The notes: generated by a model from the sequence alone, not told the origin. A DNA stretch of 64,000 nt from Bombyx mori (GCF_030269925.1 NC_085121.1:7953501-8017500), one strand, 5' to 3'. Shown: positions 37,350 through 51,500, counted from the first letter of the stretch. A program made the numbers and translations.

Positions 37350-37709
37350 TAATAGAGATTTAACGTGTGATTTACACCACGCCCGTAATAGGAAGCCGGG
37401 TGATGGTAGACCGCGTTACACCGACCGCTCTGGGGGAAGGTGCAGCGTGGCACCATCAACGTGGCGTGGGAACCGGTGGTCGTTTCGGCGGTCTGGGGGA
37501 CGGCGGGATGGATGTAATGTGCTCTGCGTAAACCCTGTCCCGCCGTCTCAATAACTCTGACTGGGCTCCGGCCCGGTCCGGGGTAAGGCGCCGGCAGTGA
37601 ACGGCAGGAGTTTTTAGTGAGGTTCAACTCCCACATACCCCACCCGCTGCGCGGTTGGGGATCCGGTGATTTTCTCCTGTGGACAAAAAAATAATAGACA
37701 TTTAACGTG
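37350..37709 (+). mobile_element. GC-rich retro-insertion with 18-bp target duplication
   Basis: TAATAGAGATTTAACGTG (37350-37367) and TAATAGACATTTAACGTG (37692-37709) flank a 324-nt GC-rich insert ending GGACAAAAAAA. The short A-tail puts it on the + strand. Its features include GGCGCCGGCAGTGAACGGCAG and GGTTGGGGATCCGGTGATTT. It looks like a 5'-truncated non-LTR 3'UTR. The 148-codon minus-strand frame 37343-37789 arises from its GC content. Confidence 0.75.
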
Positions 37710-38946
37710 GCAATTTCACTCCTCCTTGATACCACAACTGAATACTGTTGCTCATGGAATAACATGTATTTAAAAAAAATTATGTGCACTCTAGGATCGA
37801 ATTAAGGCAAAATTTCATCTTACCTATCTACTAATCACGCTGATATTTGTAAATGTCATCAAATCGACACGAAATCTCAAAGTTTATTTAAAGCAAACAT
37901 TAACAAATTAAAATGAATTGTGAAACATTAATAATTACAAATTACGAACTTTAACAATAGAAATTGCGGAGTCAATCAAAGTATAATTACGATTGAGAAA
38001 CACAGAGAAATACATTTCGTGCCCTTGTAGAGCACAAAGGAACGTGTCACTCACAACCGAACCGTAACACTTACACTAACCGTTTTCAACTAAAAACCGA
38101 TTCGTTGCGAAGTGGTCAGCATAATGACGTTCTAATATCCATTATAACACGAGTGGAATGCATATGGGCTCAACACACGAGTCAACAATAGTCCTACGGC
38201 CGTGAGAACATGTCGTAACCTCTACAATGGAGGCAATTTAAATCTCCCTCAGACACGGCTCGCACATTTGCATTCTGGACGTTGCTTTTGTCCGATATTC
38301 ATAGAAAAGCGATCGGCCTAAACTGGAAGCAAACCTATCCAGTGAATGTTCTCATTTATCTGATGGCGCCATCTGTTTTGAATTCCCGTAATAAGTAGAG
38401 AAGCACGCTTCTTACACCACTGGTTATATATCAATGAATCAGCTTAGCTGTATTGTGACCGTCAGGATATGGTATAAGAATAGCTTGTTGGAAATCCTGG
38501 AATTCGGTATAATGGGGCCGTTATAACTGGATAGAGGTTTTTTCAATAATATGCGAAGAGTTAGTAAGCAACACACAAAGTAGTGTGTAAACTGTTAAAC
38601 CTACACTAAATATTTTTCCTAGGTATCGTCTCCTCTTACAATAATTATATTAGTACTAGTGGTAAACTAGTGTGTGGTTATGTAGACATTAAGAAAGCAT
38701 AGAACTAGGGTTTTTTAGTGCATGGCCATCTATAACACGGCATAGCCATCTATAAGGATACCTACTGAGAAAAAATTTAAACATTATGTTTCAAATAAAT
38801 GTAATCAAATGTGATAAAGTCACTAAGATATTACCTACTTACCTTAAACCTTGATTATTTGACTTGATTGATTGTTTTTGGCAGATTTTCAATACTTAGT
38901 ATTCTATTTGCGGTAGATATCAGATACGGATAAATTTTTGTTTCTA
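37710..38946. other. Unassigned AT-rich DNA
   Basis: No supported gene. Confidence 0.4.
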
Positions 38947-39198
38947 CTTAAAAAAAAAAAAAAAAGCTTAGATGGGTGGGTGAGCTCACAGCCCACCTGG
39001 TTATTAAGTGGTTACTGCAGCCCATAGACAACTACAATGTAAATGCGCACCCTGAGATATAAGTTCTAAGGACTCAGTATAGTTACAACGGCTGCCCTAC
39101 CCTTCAAACCGAAGCGCATTACTGCTTCACGGCAGAAATAAACAGGGTGGTGGTACCTACCCGTGCGGACTCACAAGAGGTCCTACCACCAGTAAAAT
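38947..39198 (-). repeat. Family A SINE with an unusual poly(A) at its tail end
   Basis: AGCTTAGATGGGTGGGTGAG to GTCCTACCACCAGTAAAAT. The family's tail side, which reads as T-rich on this strand in other copies, is here a run of 15 A. Confidence 0.85.
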
Positions 39199-39822
39199 TT
39201 TATAAATGCAGTGTAATTTTTAACGTTTTTATTATTAAAAAAATATACACATATATATATTTTATATATACGAGTATATTAGCAAATCTGTATTCGAACC
39301 ACATTAATGACTTGATGTTAAAAAAACATTGAACATTGTTAATTTTGGACGGTCGGGTAAAAAGTTTTAATTGCCTTCTTCATATTTGGACGCGAAAAGC
39401 AATGACATAACTTAAAATAACAGAATGGACTCTCACTTGTTAGAAAAGGGTTAATTAAAATTATATTAGGTTAAGAAAATATTTATTTTACTCGTTCACA
39501 TTGTAACTTTAATTACCGATCGGCTCTTAAAATCGTATGTTCAGCTTTATTTATCAATAATAAGATGTGTGATTACCTCAAATAATGAGCACACATATCT
39601 CGCAAGCATTGGTTCCTACTATTTCGGTTTGAAGGGTAGGAAAACCGGTGCTGGAATAAATACATTGAATGTTCGACTTGTAATTTCAAAGTGGTATGGC
39701 GGTATTTACGTCCGACATCCATAAGTGTTGGTTACCAACTAGCACCAAATGAATCATGACATGGGACATGGCATGGTTCATCTGGCTATTCCGTGCTTGT
39801 TCCGTATCTCTCTGGACACCGT
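39199..39822. other. AT-rich DNA with family A remnant
   Basis: TATTTCGGTTTGAAGGGTAGG to TTTCAAAGTGGTATGGCGG (39615-39730) is a degraded + strand family A piece. Nothing else was recognised. Confidence 0.4.
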
Positions 39823-40073
39823 TTACTGGTTGTAGGACCTCTTGTAAGTCCGCGCGGCTAGGTACCACGACCCTGCCTATTTCTGCCGTGAAGCAGTAAT
39901 GCGTTTCGGTTTGATGGGTGTGGCAGCCGTTGTAACTATACTGAGACCCTTAGAACTTATATCTCAAGGCGGGTGGCGCATTTACGTTGTAGATGTATAA
40001 TGGCTCCAGTAACCACTTAACACCAGGTGGGCTGTGAGCTCGTCCACCCATCTAAGCAATAAATTAAAAAAAA
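39823..40073 (+). repeat. Family A SINE (right half)
   Basis: TTTACTGGTTGTAGGACC to CATCTAAGCAATAAATTAAA, well preserved. Confidence 0.87.
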
Positions 40074-41367
40074 CCGTAGATTGGTCATTGAAAATTCTAA
40101 AACAGCCCTGCTTCGAAATTTGATATTCGAGACTTCATCGGTTTAATTATTCGTCTTCTATGAGATTCTCTTACCACGCAAATTATGAGCGGCACACTTC
40201 ACTTAGTGATGTATGTATGTATATGGGTTCAGTTACTACTTACTACCAGGTTACTACCAGGCAGGTTGTCCAGTGGTTGCCCCTACTACAGCAATAAAAA
40301 ATTGTAAACCCCATAGAGTGTTAGTTATCGATTAATAGTAATTTTAAAATTGAAAACTTTAAATTAATTATCTATCGAATAGTTTGTGCAATTTTCATTG
40401 ACAGGAACATGCAACATCGCATGCAGTTATTACAAACAATTTAAACAAAAAACACGATTGTTATTTCAATTGACACACAAACCTAGCTGTTTACTTTTTT
40501 TACATATATCAAAATGCAATAAGTTACTTGCATGGTTAATTGCCTATTTAATATCATGAATATTTAAATTCATTGACGCAATAAAATATTCTCTTCAAAA
40601 CCTAAGGAAAACTGGAAGATTTATGTTCAATTTTGTAGTTAGCCTTAAGGGTCCTCATTTTTTTATATAAATGTAACATATTCCATAAAAAAGCATTGCG
40701 GTATACTCGTAGAAAAAAAAGACGCACCAGTCATACAAAATTTAATTGAATTGATGCGATCAATTGTTGGTGTGAACTCAACAGCTCTTTAGAGATATTT
40801 AAGAAAGTTTACGATTACATAACGTCTACATCCTGTGGAACTTATGAAATCATGTAAGTAGTGTCACAATACATAACTTGTTCAAACAATCTAGATCTGT
40901 TTTTCAAAATATAAAACAGATAACGTATATTTTCTCTTATAAAAGTAATCTATAATTATTATATATATATTCTGTTATCTAAGTAGGTGTACAACTTGAT
41001 TTTTAACTCTCCGAAATGACCACAGGCCGTTCAAAACATTAAATCAAAACAAAAACACAGACAAAAACTAAGCAAAACGAACTTCGTACTAAAAACAAAG
41101 TAACTCGTTCGCATTCATTAGGACATTTACATAATTGTGCCGAATCAGTGCGTTCTTGTTAAACTTTTTTCTTTTGCTGTCTCATGCATGCTTTGGTTTA
41201 AAGATACAAATTCTAAACTTAAGCCGAACATCACAGTAATTTACTATTTATATCGTAAAAAACAAATGAAATAATATTGAATAAAATTTTATGAAATTTA
41301 GATAACATCTTGTGTGTATCGAGAAGGATGAAAAAAATATTTCTCGATACAGAAGTCTTTTAAATAA
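40074..41367. other. AT-rich DNA without recognised features
   Basis: A short TTACTACCAGG duplication occurs near 40237-40262. Otherwise nothing was seen. Confidence 0.4.
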
Positions 41368-41790
41368 CTAGAGGTCCCGCAGTAGTCGGAATTCGACTAT
41401 AATTAATTGGAATTGTAAGTTTGTACACTATTATGATTGTATTTTATACTTCTATAATCACAAATTTCGCCTAGGCTACACTATAAAAAATATGAACAAA
41501 CAATATTTAAGTAATCTATTCTCAATTTGACAACAGACGCCAAGAACAAAAGTTTGACAATAAATAGTATCCATGCGTGTGTGCGTCAAATACATGGTAT
41601 GTAGTGTGTGTAATGTTTTCTTAATTGATTTAACGTATCTTTTATGCATTATTTTATAAAAATATTAGCATTGTGCACTTCTTCTCTATATTCTCTATAA
41701 GTGTGGAAAATTTCATACTCCTCCGTCCGCGCAATTTTCGTAAAAAGAGATACAAAGTTTTCGCTTCACGTATAAATATAATAATGTCAA
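41368..41790 (-). mobile_element. Helitron-like element, copy 2
   Basis: Second copy of the element at 13309-13730 with the same end, CTAGAGGTCCCGCAGTAGTCG, and the same interior landmarks in the same order (GTTTGACAATAAATAGTAT, CTCCTCCGTCCGCGCAATTT). It differs by substitutions and short indels. Confidence 0.62.
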
Positions 41791-44700
41791 GTGAAAAAAA
41801 AATTCGACATTATTATATATAAACAGGCGTGGAATAATCACGGAATAATAGTCACAGTGACAGACAGGGTCAAACTGACAGACAGACAGATACAGATAGT
41901 TCTAGTCTTAAATATTAAGTGTATTATCTATGGTTCTAGTCTACGTCTTGCTCAAATAATGTTGGGTAGCAAAATGACCAAGAAAACAACATTTAATTTA
42001 CTAAAAATACAAAATGAGGATAAAATAAATATTTGTCGCTTTCTCTACTTCTTTTTAGTCGGGCACGTTAACAAGACTAGTCTGTCCATAGATTTCAAAA
42101 AAGAAACGGTAATTATTTGGAAAAAAAATCAAAGGCGTATCTGAGTGTATTTGTGTATTTACGTGAAATTGTTCGACGAGGCAGAACGCGTCGCTTTCAC
42201 GGCACCGACACGCCGCCGGCTGCGTGACGCGAACATGACGTCACGATACATTTCACTACCTCTTGTTGTATTCAACCTGTGCATATATGTAAAGTACGAG
42301 TATATGAATATATTATGTAAATTCCATCGTCCAAAAGATAAAAAACAACGGACAAAGCGGGTGACTGTAATTAAAACGTCAGAAAACAAATTCCATAAAA
42401 TAAATACAAACTCAGACCGTAAAGTGTTGTTAATTATATTATTCTGATATTTTGACTTTGTCAAATCTTATAAAATGATTGATGACGTTTCGATTATTGG
42501 GCATCATTACCGTGTATCACATTTAGGGTCATATGGTTACCGGTATTATTGCACGTTCATTCAACTTAAATTTTTGACATGACAACATCTTATAATTCGA
42601 TGGAGCCGGCTGCACGCACGAAAAAACATGACTCATGCGGCGTTACCTCGCCCTGAGGCGTTCCACGATCACGTGGCTAAACTGGCAATACATTTCTCCA
42701 ATTATTTGATGACAACAAAGAAGCGATCATGGAACGCCGTAGTCAATTCGAGTTTAATTTGAACATTGAAAACGTCATGAGAGAAACTGTAGCGTCACGA
42801 TCAATTCAATAGTGATTTCCATTTACCTCCTTCTCTATATCCATACAAAATATATATCAAACAATTAAAATTAAAATTTTCTTTTGAAAAATGAAACCAT
42901 TCCATCACTATTTTCTTATGACGTTGTCACGTTCAACTATCGTCAGTAAACCGACTTTACAGACAACCGATTTTTTTTTTATCCTCAAAGCCTAGAGATG
43001 AATTTTCTCAGCTTTGCAAACACGAAACAACAAAGCAGCCGACCCGTTTGTCAATATACCGTGATTGCGTTACGTAAAACTTACAATAGCCACATGGGCT
43101 TCAACAATAAGAACAATCACTGCATAATTGTGAACAAAATCACACGGACGCAATGCCGGAAGTTGCGACTAGCTCACCTTACCTTTCTGCAAATACTGAT
43201 TAGACGTCTGAAATCAATAGTTAATAAGAATAATTTTTTGACATATTTTTTTTTTGTTTATTACTCGACTATTGCCGTAGAAGTTTAACGTTTTCCAGTT
43301 CAATAGATACTTGTTTGTGTACATGTTTGTAAAGTTAATGAGTTGATGAATTTTAACAAACACATTAGATAATTCTTTGGGGAAAATTCTCTTATACGAA
43401 CTAACCATTAGCTATCAGAAATAAAAAAAATTGTGGCTCTTATTCTTCTAACACTATTTCGTTTATTTATTAAAAAATGGTTTTAGCGAATGTTAAGAAC
43501 AGCTATGGAATCTTTGAATCACTGTCCTAGTGTATTAGGCGACCACGGACGCAGTGCTGCGCGTGCGTACGAAAAATATTCGGCCATACTCTACTGCTTT
43601 CTACAAACAAATTTGGAAGTAGGACCATAACAATGTCCATAATTTATGCTAATTAAAATTTGATTTATTCACTTCTCACAATTAGGATAAGGCGCGCTAC
43701 TACTTTCTCTGAACACTATCTGAATTCTTATGTGTTACGCAATTGAAAACCAATGTAGGTACAGATTCTCGACAAACTTGTTTTAAATTACATAAGGGCG
43801 GTTACCTTATCTTCTTAAACAGTCGGTGGCAATGGTTGTAGTTGTGAATCAAGCGATCTTCAAGTAAAAAACAAATTAGACAAAGAAACCAAATGGGGTT
43901 TAAATTTTAAAGTGTTCGACCTATTTTGAAAAGACAAAGAATTTTATATGATAACAGTGATCCTTGCAATCCAGGCCTTTACAAACTGATAGTACCATGT
44001 ACTTCTCATTGTTTTACAGCAAATGCTTTTGCACTTATTATCTCTCTCCGAATATCTTTTCTAATTTTCAATACTAACATAAGTTCTAAAAGAGCGTCCT
44101 GTGAATTCAATAAGGTTGAGACTTCGATTCTAAGATGGGTGATGGCACGTCATATCTACCTATTTATATTTAAAAACAATTTTACACGTAAAATAACACA
44201 AATACAAATATTCAACTATATCAAACTAAAACTGATACTCTTTATCCGGCGATATTCACCGATTATCAAAACCTGTCGTGTTTATGTTCATTACTCGCAC
44301 AATAATTATGATCACGTCAATTATTTGGCCCTACCGTACGTACGCCTACCGCTAAAGTTTCTTTATAAGGCAAAAGCGAAGTCCTTGTGGTCACGCGAGA
44401 TCGGCTCAAGTGGTGCACGGCACGATTCGAGCAAAGTTTGTATTGAGGGTGACAGCCCGAGGACCATGTACTAATAAACCTTAACAGTATTGGATCGTTT
44501 ATTGACACACTTCAGCAACTAATCTGTAAAGTTTAACCACTACCTGACACCTCGTCTTCGCTTTCGCAGTTGATGGGACGCACTCAATTTAAGGCTTAAT
44601 GATTTTGGCGACAGAGTTTGTTGAAGGTTGTATATTTAGGTCGTGCCCTTGTGCTTATTTATCAATTGATCTATTGTTTATATTCCTTATTATTTTTTGC

Positions 44701-45336
44701 GACTAATTTGCTGAATAATCTCACGGCTCACCTGGTGTCCTAATTGTATATTATAATCACTATCCCAATCCTGCAAATCGGAAGGCATGACTGCTTGACG
44801 GTTGACATGAGCAGGTTGGTGATACTATCTTCGGCCTTCGAGGCGCAAATATCCCACACGCCCCCTTAAGCCCTTGTAGGAGGATCGGTCCCCGTCCGAA
44901 GCCCGTGCAGGCTCACAGTGTCACGAGCAATATAGATAAGAGGATACCATGTATGACTATATTAAGAGCTTTACGAATAAATTTACGATTCTATGTGTTG
45001 CAAATTTTAAACAATTTTACGATCACAACAAATTGTTAAATAGTTTTTTACAAAAGTATTTTAATATTATGCGCAGTAAATGCATGTGTTATTTTCAGTA
45101 AGTCAGTTGTTTCCATTATACATTTATTTTGAGATTTAAAAATGAAGGTTTTATTAAGAGCTCACACGAACTATCAAGACTCTAGGGTTTTTAATATCAA
45201 ATTCATAGTTTCCCAATGAAACAAACGTCTTACGAATAACATATTTCAAGTCATAAATAAAATGTTAAGATATTATTCTCGCCCACTTATTCTTGTAAGC
45301 ATGTGTATATAATGTCTCGTTTCTTTTTTGTTACAG
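41791..45336. other. Unassigned AT-rich DNA upstream of the mucin-like gene
   Basis: Long AT-rich chance frames occur (41791-42144, 42145-42447, 43926-44474) but none has recognisable domains. A degraded family A piece may lie at 44700-44830 (TCTCACGGCTCACCTGGTGT). Confidence 0.4.
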
Positions 45337-45577
45337 GTGTGACAGCATTCCGTGACATATATTCAATGAGCTTACCGATTTCATTGATGCCAATTATGGC
45401 AAAGCCGCAAGATACATTGAAAGTTATTCATTAAAATTCGCTATTATAGCGATATAAAACATTATTTTAAATGAAACGGTGAAAATTGATCTAAAACAAA
45501 GATGGGGCGGCGACGATGGAGGTTCGTGACGATCGCAGCCTTCTTGCTGTTTATTATAAAAGACACGCAATGTCAAG
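45337..45577 (+). other. 5'UTR plus first coding exon of the mucin-like gene
   Basis: A pyrimidine-rich tract ending TTACAG at 45336 looks like a splice acceptor, so 45337-45501 is probably the 3' part of the 5'UTR, spliced from an upstream non-coding exon. The coding part (45502-45577) gives a signal peptide: a basic MGRRRWR start, a hydrophobic core (VTIAAFLLFII), then KDTQCQ. The donor CAAG|GTAAGA is strong. The UTR part holds a 22-codon uORF at 45366-45434. The acceptor could instead be chance if transcription starts locally. Confidence 0.7.
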
Positions 45578-48500
45578 GTAAGAGTCGTCTATTTAAACAA
45601 ATAAAACATTTTGTTTGGTAAGCGGTAATTTGAGAAAAACTGGACTCATTTAACATTTTAGGATGTCTATGGAAGGAAAATATGCGTTCAGCATTTTAAT
45701 TTTGCTAACAAAGAATGATGAACCTTAATCTACTCCTTTTTAAGTTAACATTAAGTCTCACATAAAAAGTTCAAAGGCACCAGGGCTGTGCCACTACTAA
45801 GAACTCTTTTAAAGGTCATCTAAAGAACAACCTGAAACATCAGAATCCTACCGTAAAAACAGTATAATAAAACTCGGACTTACGTGACTTGTGAGAACAT
45901 AATATTTCAATATTGGTAGTGGGAACGTTGAAATGTCGAGGAGCCTCGATTAAAATCATTACAATGATGAAGTTGTATTTTCAATGTTCGAAAATGTTTT
46001 ACTTTTTAATTTAATAACAACTTACATCAAACAAATAAAAGTCCTATTCATATAGAAAATATGATTGAGAATAAATTTATTGTTCAATTGAATATTATTG
46101 TTTTACAGTTACTTAAAAAAATCATAGATTAAAAAAAACTTGATTTAAAAAGCCATAAGCTCCTTCGCTAATCAGATGATTACAGATTACAGATTACAGA
46201 TGTAATAAAATTTAAACCGCCCAGGCTAGGCGGATCTACTGGCCATTCATTGATCAAACACAAAGAAGATATCGACGCTTGAAAGGCAAACGTGACTAAG
46301 CGACAATAACTGCTTTGTACATCAATGATAGGCAATAACCATATTTGATGCGCAAAACAAATATATTTCTAGGTCTATTAAAATCATTTCAATCCTAGAG
46401 CTACTAGCTAGATTCTACTACAGCTAGATTCGTTAAAATAAATTTCAAGTATTTCAACTTTAAATTAGTCTACTGTAAAGTTCACGCATTGTTGCTTAGT
46501 CACGTTTGCCTTTCAAGCGTCGAATATAGATAATGCAGTGAATTATAGAACTGTATTGAAACAACATATACCTATTTTTCTTTTCGAAGATTCCTTTCAA
46601 CCAAAAATAGGGCTTTGTCTCGCAATTATCTTGAGGCAACTCAAACAAAATCTTTTATTTCGTTCATCGCAAGCGATCGAATCAAATTTCTCGATTTTAC
46701 CATTATTCGACAAGACGCTATAAGAATAGAATTTATACAATGCTTTATATTGTTAACTCACAAACGAACGCGATAAAAAAATATTTTGACAATTTAAATC
46801 TTATTTTAATATTTTTTTTATTGTTTACTTTGGTGGACGAGCTCACAGCCCACCTGGTGTTAAGCGGTTACTGGAGTCCATAGACATCCACAGCGTAAAT
46901 GCGCCACCCACCTTGAGATATAAGTTCTAAGGTCTCAAGTATAGTTACAACGGCTGCCCCCCTTCAAACCGAAACGCATTACTGCTTCACGGCAGAAATA
47001 GGCAGGGTGGTGGTACCTACCCGCGCGGACTCACAAGTGGTCTTACCACCAGTAATAATATTTTTTTTTTGAATACATTTGTTTTTTTTACGCGAGTAGT
47101 TTTCAGAACGTAGACGTACAAAAAAAGCCGCTTGACCTTGCGACGTCGGCTTGCTAGATTTAGTGTTACTACTAGCAAAATAGGCAAAACGACATAAAGT
47201 CCGTGTTTGTCCAAAGATGTGGGCGGACAATGCAAGTCCGTCGCCCACATGCCGACAGAAACCACGGGCGCTCGCTCTATTTATTTATTATTCTAGAGTA
47301 GTTCCACATACCTTTTAGCATAATGTAGAATGCTTGGGCGTCATGTGTAGGCAGATTTATGGAAATGCACCTAAGCCGAGATAAGACTGAATTTCAACTG
47401 ATTCCAGAAAGTGTTTTATTTTTATTTAAATACAATTTATAAAGTACATTTAAATAGGCTTAAAAGGCATTCCTTGTTCTTTGAAGTATACTAAATATCC
47501 TCTTTATTTTGTCCTATACTATCAGAGATGAATATTTTAAGAAAACCTTACATCGATCGGATATTTATATAAATACTAAATAATTAATTAGTTTAAATTT
47601 GATGCTATTTCAAATTATATAATAGTATAAATAGTAATTATACTACCGCTCCCAAGGCATACGACCTAATGACGTATGATAACCGTAGATTATGAACATC
47701 TTTTCAAAGATTACTCACATAATAGAATATAGTATTTTCTTCGGATTTGGTCAGTCGTGAGCATGCAAAGGAATATCAAAAGAAAGATTATACGAAGGAA
47801 TATAATATAGTGTCATGCGGTCAGGCATTTTGACGTCCGTGACCACGAAAACTGTAAACTATTCAAATAATATGATATTTAAGAACAAAAAAACGCAAGA
47901 GTAAATCGCAAAAGTGCTTTTAATTGTCTCATAGAAGACAGCAAGAAAAACATGCTACCAATTCCACTTAGCTCATTTGACCTTTAAATTACTACAAAAA
48001 TTAGGCCGATGTTGTTTATAAACGAATAAAATTCTAATTGGAATGAAAAAGCACGGATTTGACATTTCAAATTTAGAAATTCGTGACGTTTTAATATCTA
48101 TATTGTAATCAAATAATGCATATCATGTTGTGCCGTAAGTGAGATAAAAGTAGGAGAAAAAAGAGTTTGGTAGTTTTAATTTACGATTAACCATTTTTAA
48201 TTACACGCCCTTATCGTAGCTATGAATATTTATATTCTTTCACCTATTGGTTGTCCGGAACAGACTTCATTATCGATGAAACTTGCTCTAAATTTACTGC
48301 ATGTTCTAGATTCATTTATCTTTTTATCACCCAAAACACTAACTTATAGTAAAAGGTAAAAGCATGTTTAGTTCTTTGATTAAATAATGTCGACAATACC
48401 TTCAGAACAATATACTTAAGTACCAATAAGATAATTGAAAAGCAACGATATTTATATTATACTAGCTGACCCGGCAGACTTTGTAGTGCCTCAATCGATA

Positions 48501-51500
48501 AATAAAAGACCGAAGGTTTTGTATAAAATAAACTAAAAACAAACAAAAGGAGTCCGTCCGAAGGGAGATACATCAAAGGGAAAACAAAATTGTTATTTTT
48601 ATTGAATTCCGAGCATTTTCATATTTGTCTACCTTTTAAACCTTCTCTGGACTTCTACAAATAGTTCAAGACCAAAATTAGCCTAATCGGACCAGCCGTT
48701 CTCGAGTTTTAGCGAGACTAACGAACAGCAGTTTATTTTTATATAGACAGATTATATTCTTGAAATGATAAATCGTAAAAAAAAACATAAAAGAAAAGTC
48801 ATGTGAACGCACACCATGTGACAGGATGTACTCGTAGTGCCCGTTCAAAGGACGGGTCTGACTTAGAGATATCAACGGCATACGTGAATGAACTACATAA
48901 GGTGCTCTTACGGAATCTATTTTGCCAATATCCAATACCGCATAGTGGATAGGGGCAAGATAAATGCCATATAAAACGTGATCCTTTTCCAAAATATATG
49001 GGTAGGTGGCATTTATTAGGCGGATTCCGCCCACCCGTGTCGAACTTCCCCTGACGTTGGTACCAGTAAGAAGTCAAATATAAGATGTTTGTGTAGACTG
49101 TAGAGCACGTCTTGTCATATGAAGACATTTATTCACGTAGGTTTTAAGAAAAATTGAGTACACAATACTCAGAGAAACTATTTAGAAATTATAGTAATCA
49201 AATTAAAAAATCTAGTTGCAATTTAAAATCGTGGTCTTTTGTACAAACAAATCCGATATAATAATGAATTTCGGTGAATGTAATTATTTAAGTAACAGCA
49301 ATGTTGAGAAATTCGTTAAATTTCGCGTTTTTCACGAGCCAAAAATAAGAGTGATCGATTTTTGCGGAGGCCTATTTTATTACAAATTCCTTTATCAAGA
49401 GCTGCCTTGCGCTAACCCTTCTCACGAAGGATCAAAGTTATTGATACACCGATCCCGTAACAGGAATTGTTTTAATATTAAAAGTTATAAAGGTGTAGAA
49501 CAATAACCAAGTTGTTTATTTAGTATTAGGCTTGCTTAAAACATAACTCTTCTTTATGATAATATTTTACGAATAAATAAACACATATTATGTATATAAA
49601 TACCTTGTATATAAATATCTACATACCTTACATTAATATCACAAGTCGAAATACTGTTGATCACATATTTATACCACAATTAACTTCGTCATTAGTTTCA
49701 CTGGCAGAGGACTTCATGACCTCGTATTAAACAATTCTCGAAGTCGCACTATAAGTTAGGATATACGAAAATCTCCTTTTGTTACATGACCTTATTTGAC
49801 CTTTTATTGGAGCTTCTAGAAAGGGGGTTCACGGTGCTTACGAGAAATACGACACGAACAAGATACTTGAACTTAAATTAAATGGATTAATAATTGTAAA
49901 TAGACATGCTTTAACAAAAACTGACTTCAAATAATAAAAAATATATATTCCAAAACAAATTAATCTTTATCTTTATCTTTATAATGTTATAAAGAGGAAA
50001 GATTGGTTTGTTTGTTTGTATTGAATAGGCTCCGAAACTACTGAACCGATTTGAAAAATTCTTTCACTGTTTGGAAGCTACACTACACACACCCGAGTGA
50101 CATAGGTTATAATCTTTTTTTTTTTTTTAAATTACGTATCCTTGCTGAAACTCCAATAATGTAACGCAAGGTTTAAAAAAATTACCGAAAATATTCTTTA
50201 CATCGCGTGCCCTGCGAAAACTATTCATGATAGAATAAAATAATGTGCTACGACTTTGTAGAACACATTATCATTCACAAACGAGTGTCGCGACAGCGTA
50301 TGTCTAACTATTATAGTTATGCTGCAATAAGTGTTCTTTTATTTAAAAAAATAATAAATATTATACAACGTCAAATATCGTTGAAATTGCTGTTAAAGTC
50401 CCGAGCGGTGCCGGAGCGGGCCGCTAGTATACACTAAAAACAATAATCATCGAAATCGGTTGGCTTTAGTTATTGTGTTGTTCATCTATTTGTCGCGCAT
50501 GTCCTTAATGCAAATTTATGACTTTCTGGTTTTCTCATGGATACCATTATCAGAACTGGACTAAATTAAAATGGGAAAGCGGAAAGCGTCAGCTTTCTGA
50601 TAAAAAAACAATCATCAAAATCGATTCACCCAGTCAAAAGTTATGAGGTAAGAAACATAAAAAAACTTACAGTCGAATTGAGAACCTCCTCCTTTTTTGA
50701 AGTCAGCTAAAAATAAGTTTAAATATCACTGAATAGTTTTGGGTGAATTTTCGCACTATTAAACTCGCACTGTAAAACCTTTTAGGTAATGTAAATAACA
50801 TGAAAATTTCGGGTACATCTTCCGCGGGTTCGGGTTTGTACCAACGGATCTATAAATCGACTGGCGATTTATGGACTGGAGTTCTTGAATCATAGCAACT
50901 GTTTGTGCCAGAAAAAAGCAACCTGTTTCATTATTTTCGAATTGGATTGCGCTACGTCATTTGTCAAATAAATGTCACTTACATTTTGTAACGTGTAATG
51001 TTTAGTGAAGATGAAAAAATGTATTTTCGGTCTGGTTCCAATTTTTTTTTATTATTACCGGAGATTATACATGTTACATTCTAAATACCATCGCCCACCT
51101 TGAGATATGACGTCGTAGTATCCGCAGAATTAATTCAAAGGATATCCTGCTCTTCAGCCGGGTACATAGTTTCTTCGCGGCAGAGATAATAAATAGATAT
51201 AGATAAAAAGCACACAACTTGTAACTCTTCTCACCATTCTTATACCAGTGTATTAAATGCTAAAAGAAACGAAATAGAAAATGTTTAAGTACAATTTCAG
51301 CGGGTTCACCGCTTTTAATACTGTTTTTCAATTTTCTCTTGTGGTTCTTTTCCTTCGACTTGAAAAGTTTTTCTAAGCACTTGAAACATACTAGTTATGT
51401 AATAACATACCTTTTTTATTTTATAGATACACAGTGACAATTCCCTGCATGCGGAAGTTTTAAAATGTAAAAAGCAAAGTCATAAAAACGCCGAGTGTAT

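Noticed and set aside
37343..37789. 148-codon minus-strand frame
   Set aside because: It coincides with a GC-rich retro-insertion bounded by a target duplication and runs on into unrelated flanks on both sides.
41791..42447. Adjacent 117- and 100-codon + strand frames
   Set aside because: AT-rich, no recognisable domain, separated by a stop; the opposite strand is equally open, as expected from composition.
43926..44474. 182-codon + strand frame
   Set aside because: Longest frame outside the mucin-like gene, but composition is that of AT-rich intergenic DNA, with many Ile/Lys/Asn/Tyr, no domain, signal or splice context recognised. Probably chance; transcript data could reverse this.
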